Shown here: piece after piece, positions 61,952 to 64,000 of the stretch
How the letters are laid out: each line of letters opens with the position of its first letter
Position numbering within the stretch: the stretch's first letter is position 1
From: Treponema sp. OMZ 787
GTDB taxonomy: Bacteria; Spirochaetota; Spirochaetia; Treponematales; Treponemataceae
Reading direction: 5' to 3'
Assembly: GCF_024181225.1 (NCBI RefSeq)
Contig: NZ_CP051198.1
Location: forward strand, 558,001-622,000
DNA length: 64,000 nucleotides
Made by a program: the position numbers and the translations under genes
The notes under the pieces: model-generated
Database searches by the model: none
Told to the model about the DNA's origin: nothing
The model's input: the letters and a program-made list of their open reading frames with translations, nothing else

Positions 61952-64000
61952 ATGAAGCAAAGTAAAAGAAAATCATTTTTTGGGGCAGTAAATCTTACTG
62001 CATCGGTATTGGCTCTAGGTTTATTGATTGGGCTTTTTACAGGCTGCCCTCCCGGGGTTAAGCCTCCTGAAACGCCAGAAACGGTAACAATCACACTAAC
62101 AGGCGATGAAAACGTAACTGTAAACGCACCTAACACTCTTGAAGTTACCAAGGGTTCTAAATGGAGCGGGGTAAGGAGTAAGGTAGAGGAAAAAGTAAGC
62201 TATAAGCCGGGTTACGAGGCGAAAGGCTTTAAGTTGGGCAGTGCAATCGGAGCGGATTTACAGGATAATTATATATTTAATGAAAACAAAACCGTTTTTG
62301 TCCTTTCTAAGCCGAAGGGCGGCAGCATTCAGCCTTCAAGTATCACAATTACGGTAGATGCAGACGAAGGTTACACGCTTGTAAGTCCTTCAAATTTTGA
62401 AGTTACAAGCGGTGCAAAATGGGATGACATTAAGGCACAAGCCCAAGCAAAGGTTAGTCTTAAAGCAGGCTACACCGCTTTGGAGTGGAAGCTCGGAGGA
62501 GCAAGCGGAGCATACTTAGACGGAAATCATACCTTTAATAAAAGCACAACGGTCTCTGCGGTTTCTAAACAAAACGGAGATCCGAAACCTGAAACGGTCG
62601 GAATTACGGTACTGGGCGATGAGGGCGTAGAACTTGCTGTAGAAAACACCTTTAAAGCCGACAAGAATGCCGAATGGCAGAACATCAAAGCCGCCGCAAC
62701 GGGTAAAATCACCGTTAAAGAAAATTGCGAACTTAAAGAATGGCGGCTTACCGATAAAACGGGTCAAATTATTGAGGACAATAACACCTTTACGGAAGAT
62801 ACAACAGTCTTTGCAGTAACAAGACCTAAGAGCTCTCCGATTCCTCAAATAGCAAACTACACTGTGGAACACTGGCAGCAAAACATTGCGGATAACGAGT
62901 ACACAAAAATAGAAGCGGACACAGAAACAAAGACTGGCAATGCAGGTGAAAATACTGCTGCGGCAGCCAAAACTTATGTAGGCTTTACGGAAAAACCTAT
63001 TATTCAGAAGAAGATAGAAGCGGACGGTTCTACGGTAGTAAAAATTGAGTATGACAGAAACATTATTACCCTGATGCTAAACTTGGACGGCGGAACTACA
63101 ACCACGCAGCTTACCGACGGCAACAAGTTAAAAGGAAGATTCGGCTCGCCCGTAACTGTGGCAGAACCTGTAAAAGAGGGAGAAATTTTCGGCGGCTGGG
63201 AGCCGGATTTGCCTGATACCTTTCCGGCACAAAACCATAGCGAAGTGTACACAGCTCAGTGGGGTGATAGCTTTATAATTAAAATATCGGGAGATGAACG
63301 CACTCAAATACCTAAAAATACTTACATTAAACCAGAGGGTGCTAATACTTGGTCGGAAATAAGAGATAGAGCAAAAGAAAAGGTAATGTTAAAAAGTGAA
63401 TGGAAAGGAGGAGATTATGCTGTGTACGAGTGGCGGCTTAAAAACGAAGCGGGTGAAAAACTGACGGATGAATACCCTATAAATAAAAGCATAACCGTAT
63501 ACGCCGTAACAAACTATGTCAATTTTAATATTGACAGTACAGGTACTAGAATTATACTTACTTCAGAAGGTAAGGGATATAAAGGCACTAAACCTAAAGG
63601 CAAGATAATACTCGGCGATGGTATTATCGAGATAGAAAGCGGAGGTAATTGGAATGGAGCTTTTATTGACTGTACCGAAATAACTTCCGTAAGCTTACCT
63701 CAAAGCCTTATTTCTATAGGCAATAGTACTTTTTCAGGATGTACGGGATTAACAAGTCTAGACCTGCCTGCAAACCTTGTTTCTATAGGTAATGGGGCTT
63801 TTTCAAGATGTACCGGCTTAACAAGTGTAGACCTTTCAGGGTTTTCAAGCCTTACTTCTATAGCAGGTGCTTTTTCAGACTGTACCGGCTTAACAAGTGT
63901 AGACCTTTCAGGGTGTTCAAGCCTTACTTCTATAGCAGGTGCTTTTTCAGACTGTACCGGCTTAACAAGTGTAGACTTTTCAGGCTGCACAAGTCTTACT
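61952..64000 (+). CDS. BspA-like leucine-rich-repeat surface lipoprotein, cut by window edge
   Basis: 683 codons without a stop to the window end. Lipoprotein signal (MKQSKRKSFFGAVNLTASVL, lipobox FTGC, Cys about residue 32). Then three related units of about 75 residues (ITLTGDENVTVNAPN..., ITVDADEGYTLVSPS..., ITVLGDEGVELAVEN...), each holding a KW or EW and ending in a TTVFAVS-like strand. A MucBP-like stretch (YTVEHWQQNIADNEYTKIEA) and a Listeria-Bacteroides repeat (IITLMLNLDGGTTTTQLTDG...IFGGWEP...YTAQW) follow, then a fourth unit and BspA-type LRRs (CTGLTSVDLSGFSSLTSIAG). Ribosome site AAGGAAGG or AGGA upstream. The likely role is adherence at the cell surface. Confidence 0.9.
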   Translation, partial: MKQSKRKSFFGAVNLTASVLALGLLIGLFTGCPPGVKPPETPETVTITLTGDENVTVNAPNTLEVTKGSKWSGVRSKVEEKVSYKPGYEAKGFKLGSAIGADLQDNYIFNENKTVFVLSKPKGGSIQPSSITITVDADEGYTLVSPSNFEVTSGAKWDDIKAQAQAKVSLKAGYTALEWKLGGASGAYLDGNHTFNKSTTVSAVSKQNGDPKPETVGITVLGDEGVELAVENTFKADKNAEWQNIKAAATGKITVKENCELKEWRLTDKTGQIIEDNNTFTEDTTVFAVTRPKSSPIPQIANYTVEHWQQNIADNEYTKIEADTETKTGNAGENTAAAAKTYVGFTEKPIIQKKIEADGSTVVKIEYDRNIITLMLNLDGGTTTTQLTDGNKLKGRFGSPVTVAEPVKEGEIFGGWEPDLPDTFPAQNHSEVYTAQWGDSFIIKISGDERTQIPKNTYIKPEGANTWSEIRDRAKEKVMLKSEWKGGDYAVYEWRLKNEAGEKLTDEYPINKSITVYAVTNYVNFNIDSTGTRIILTSEGKGYKGTKPKGKIILGDGIIEIESGGNWNGAFIDCTEITSVSLPQSLISIGNSTFSGCTGLTSLDLPANLVSIGNGAFSRCTGLTSVDLSGFSSLTSIAGAFSDCTGLTSVDLSGCSSLTSIAGAFSDCTGLTSVDFSGCTSLT
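63809..64000 (+). repeat. 72-bp tandem repeats encoding 24-residue LRR units
   Basis: TGTACCGGCTTAACAAGTGT begins at 63809, 63881 and 63953, exactly 72 bases apart, and adjacent units are almost identical. Continues beyond the window. Confidence 0.9.

Overview
The window reads as a chromosome segment of an oral treponeme, Treponema denticola or a very close relative such as T. putidum. The rRNA operon is of spirochete type with tRNA-Ala(UGC) in the spacer. The trans-2-enoyl reductase at 42352-43545 closely resembles, from memory, the characterised T. denticola Ter/FabV. Lipoproteins, leucine-rich-repeat (LRR) proteins, AAA-ATPase-like/PD-(D/E)XK proteins and Rpn-type nucleases are typical of that species. 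No database search was possible, so species and family names rest on recognition of motifs.

Layout. 1-2322: a three-gene ABC-2 exporter (minus strand; the last gene leaves the window). 2365-4464: a glucosaminidase lipoprotein, then a DUF2262/DMP19-type pair that looks like accessory DNA. 4604-8020: a membrane-protein remnant and a large SF1 helicase with a coiled-coil insert. 8169-11424: gatCAB. 11535-17090: rRNA operon 16S - tRNA-Ala - 23S - 5S with two promoters. 17134-23148: DUF58 protein, a transglutaminase-TPR fusion and a MoxR ATPase. 23176-26768 (minus): a YcgQ/YcgR-like permease pair with an unrecognised upstream gene. 26889-33686: AAA-ATPase-like protein, EEP-fold phosphatase/nuclease, hutH, a frameshifted lipoprotein and an intact lipoprotein. 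33771-37398 (minus): accBCDA. 37525-42274 (minus): two tandem LRR paralogues, an exported protein and an AlbA_2/HTH regulator. 42352-47002 (minus): fabH, fabD, a VapBC module, fabG and fabV. 47161-50520: nucleotidyltransferase, TIGR02757 protein, parB and parA. 50627-56113: an AT-rich accessory locus with an ankyrin protein divergent from a HicA-like/J-domain/vWA operon. 56167-60214: TIM-barrel protein, regulator remnant, MFS transporter, CbiF and CbiG. 60302-61438: Rpn nuclease with a duplicated C-terminal cassette. 61455-61803: a promoter-driven octamer repeat with a terminator. 61952-64000: a partial BspA-like LRR lipoprotein.

Functional themes. The acc and fab clusters cover malonyl-CoA supply and part of type II fatty-acid synthesis. 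Their promoters share a GATAG-containing motif that could be a common operator. ParAB serve chromosome segregation. The surface is supplied by LRR proteins and lipoproteins. Several unrelated genes (starts at 17134, 22180, 26768, 50520, 53245, 56167, 61490) have a good -10 element 6-8 bases before the start codon and no Shine-Dalgarno sequence, which suggests leaderless transcripts.

The best candidates for undescribed biology are the 50.6-56.1 kb ankyrin / HicA-like / coiled-coil-J-domain / vWA locus, the strong promoter that fires directly into a 14 x 8 bp repeat at 61574-61685, and the Rpn tail cassette at 60974-61354.
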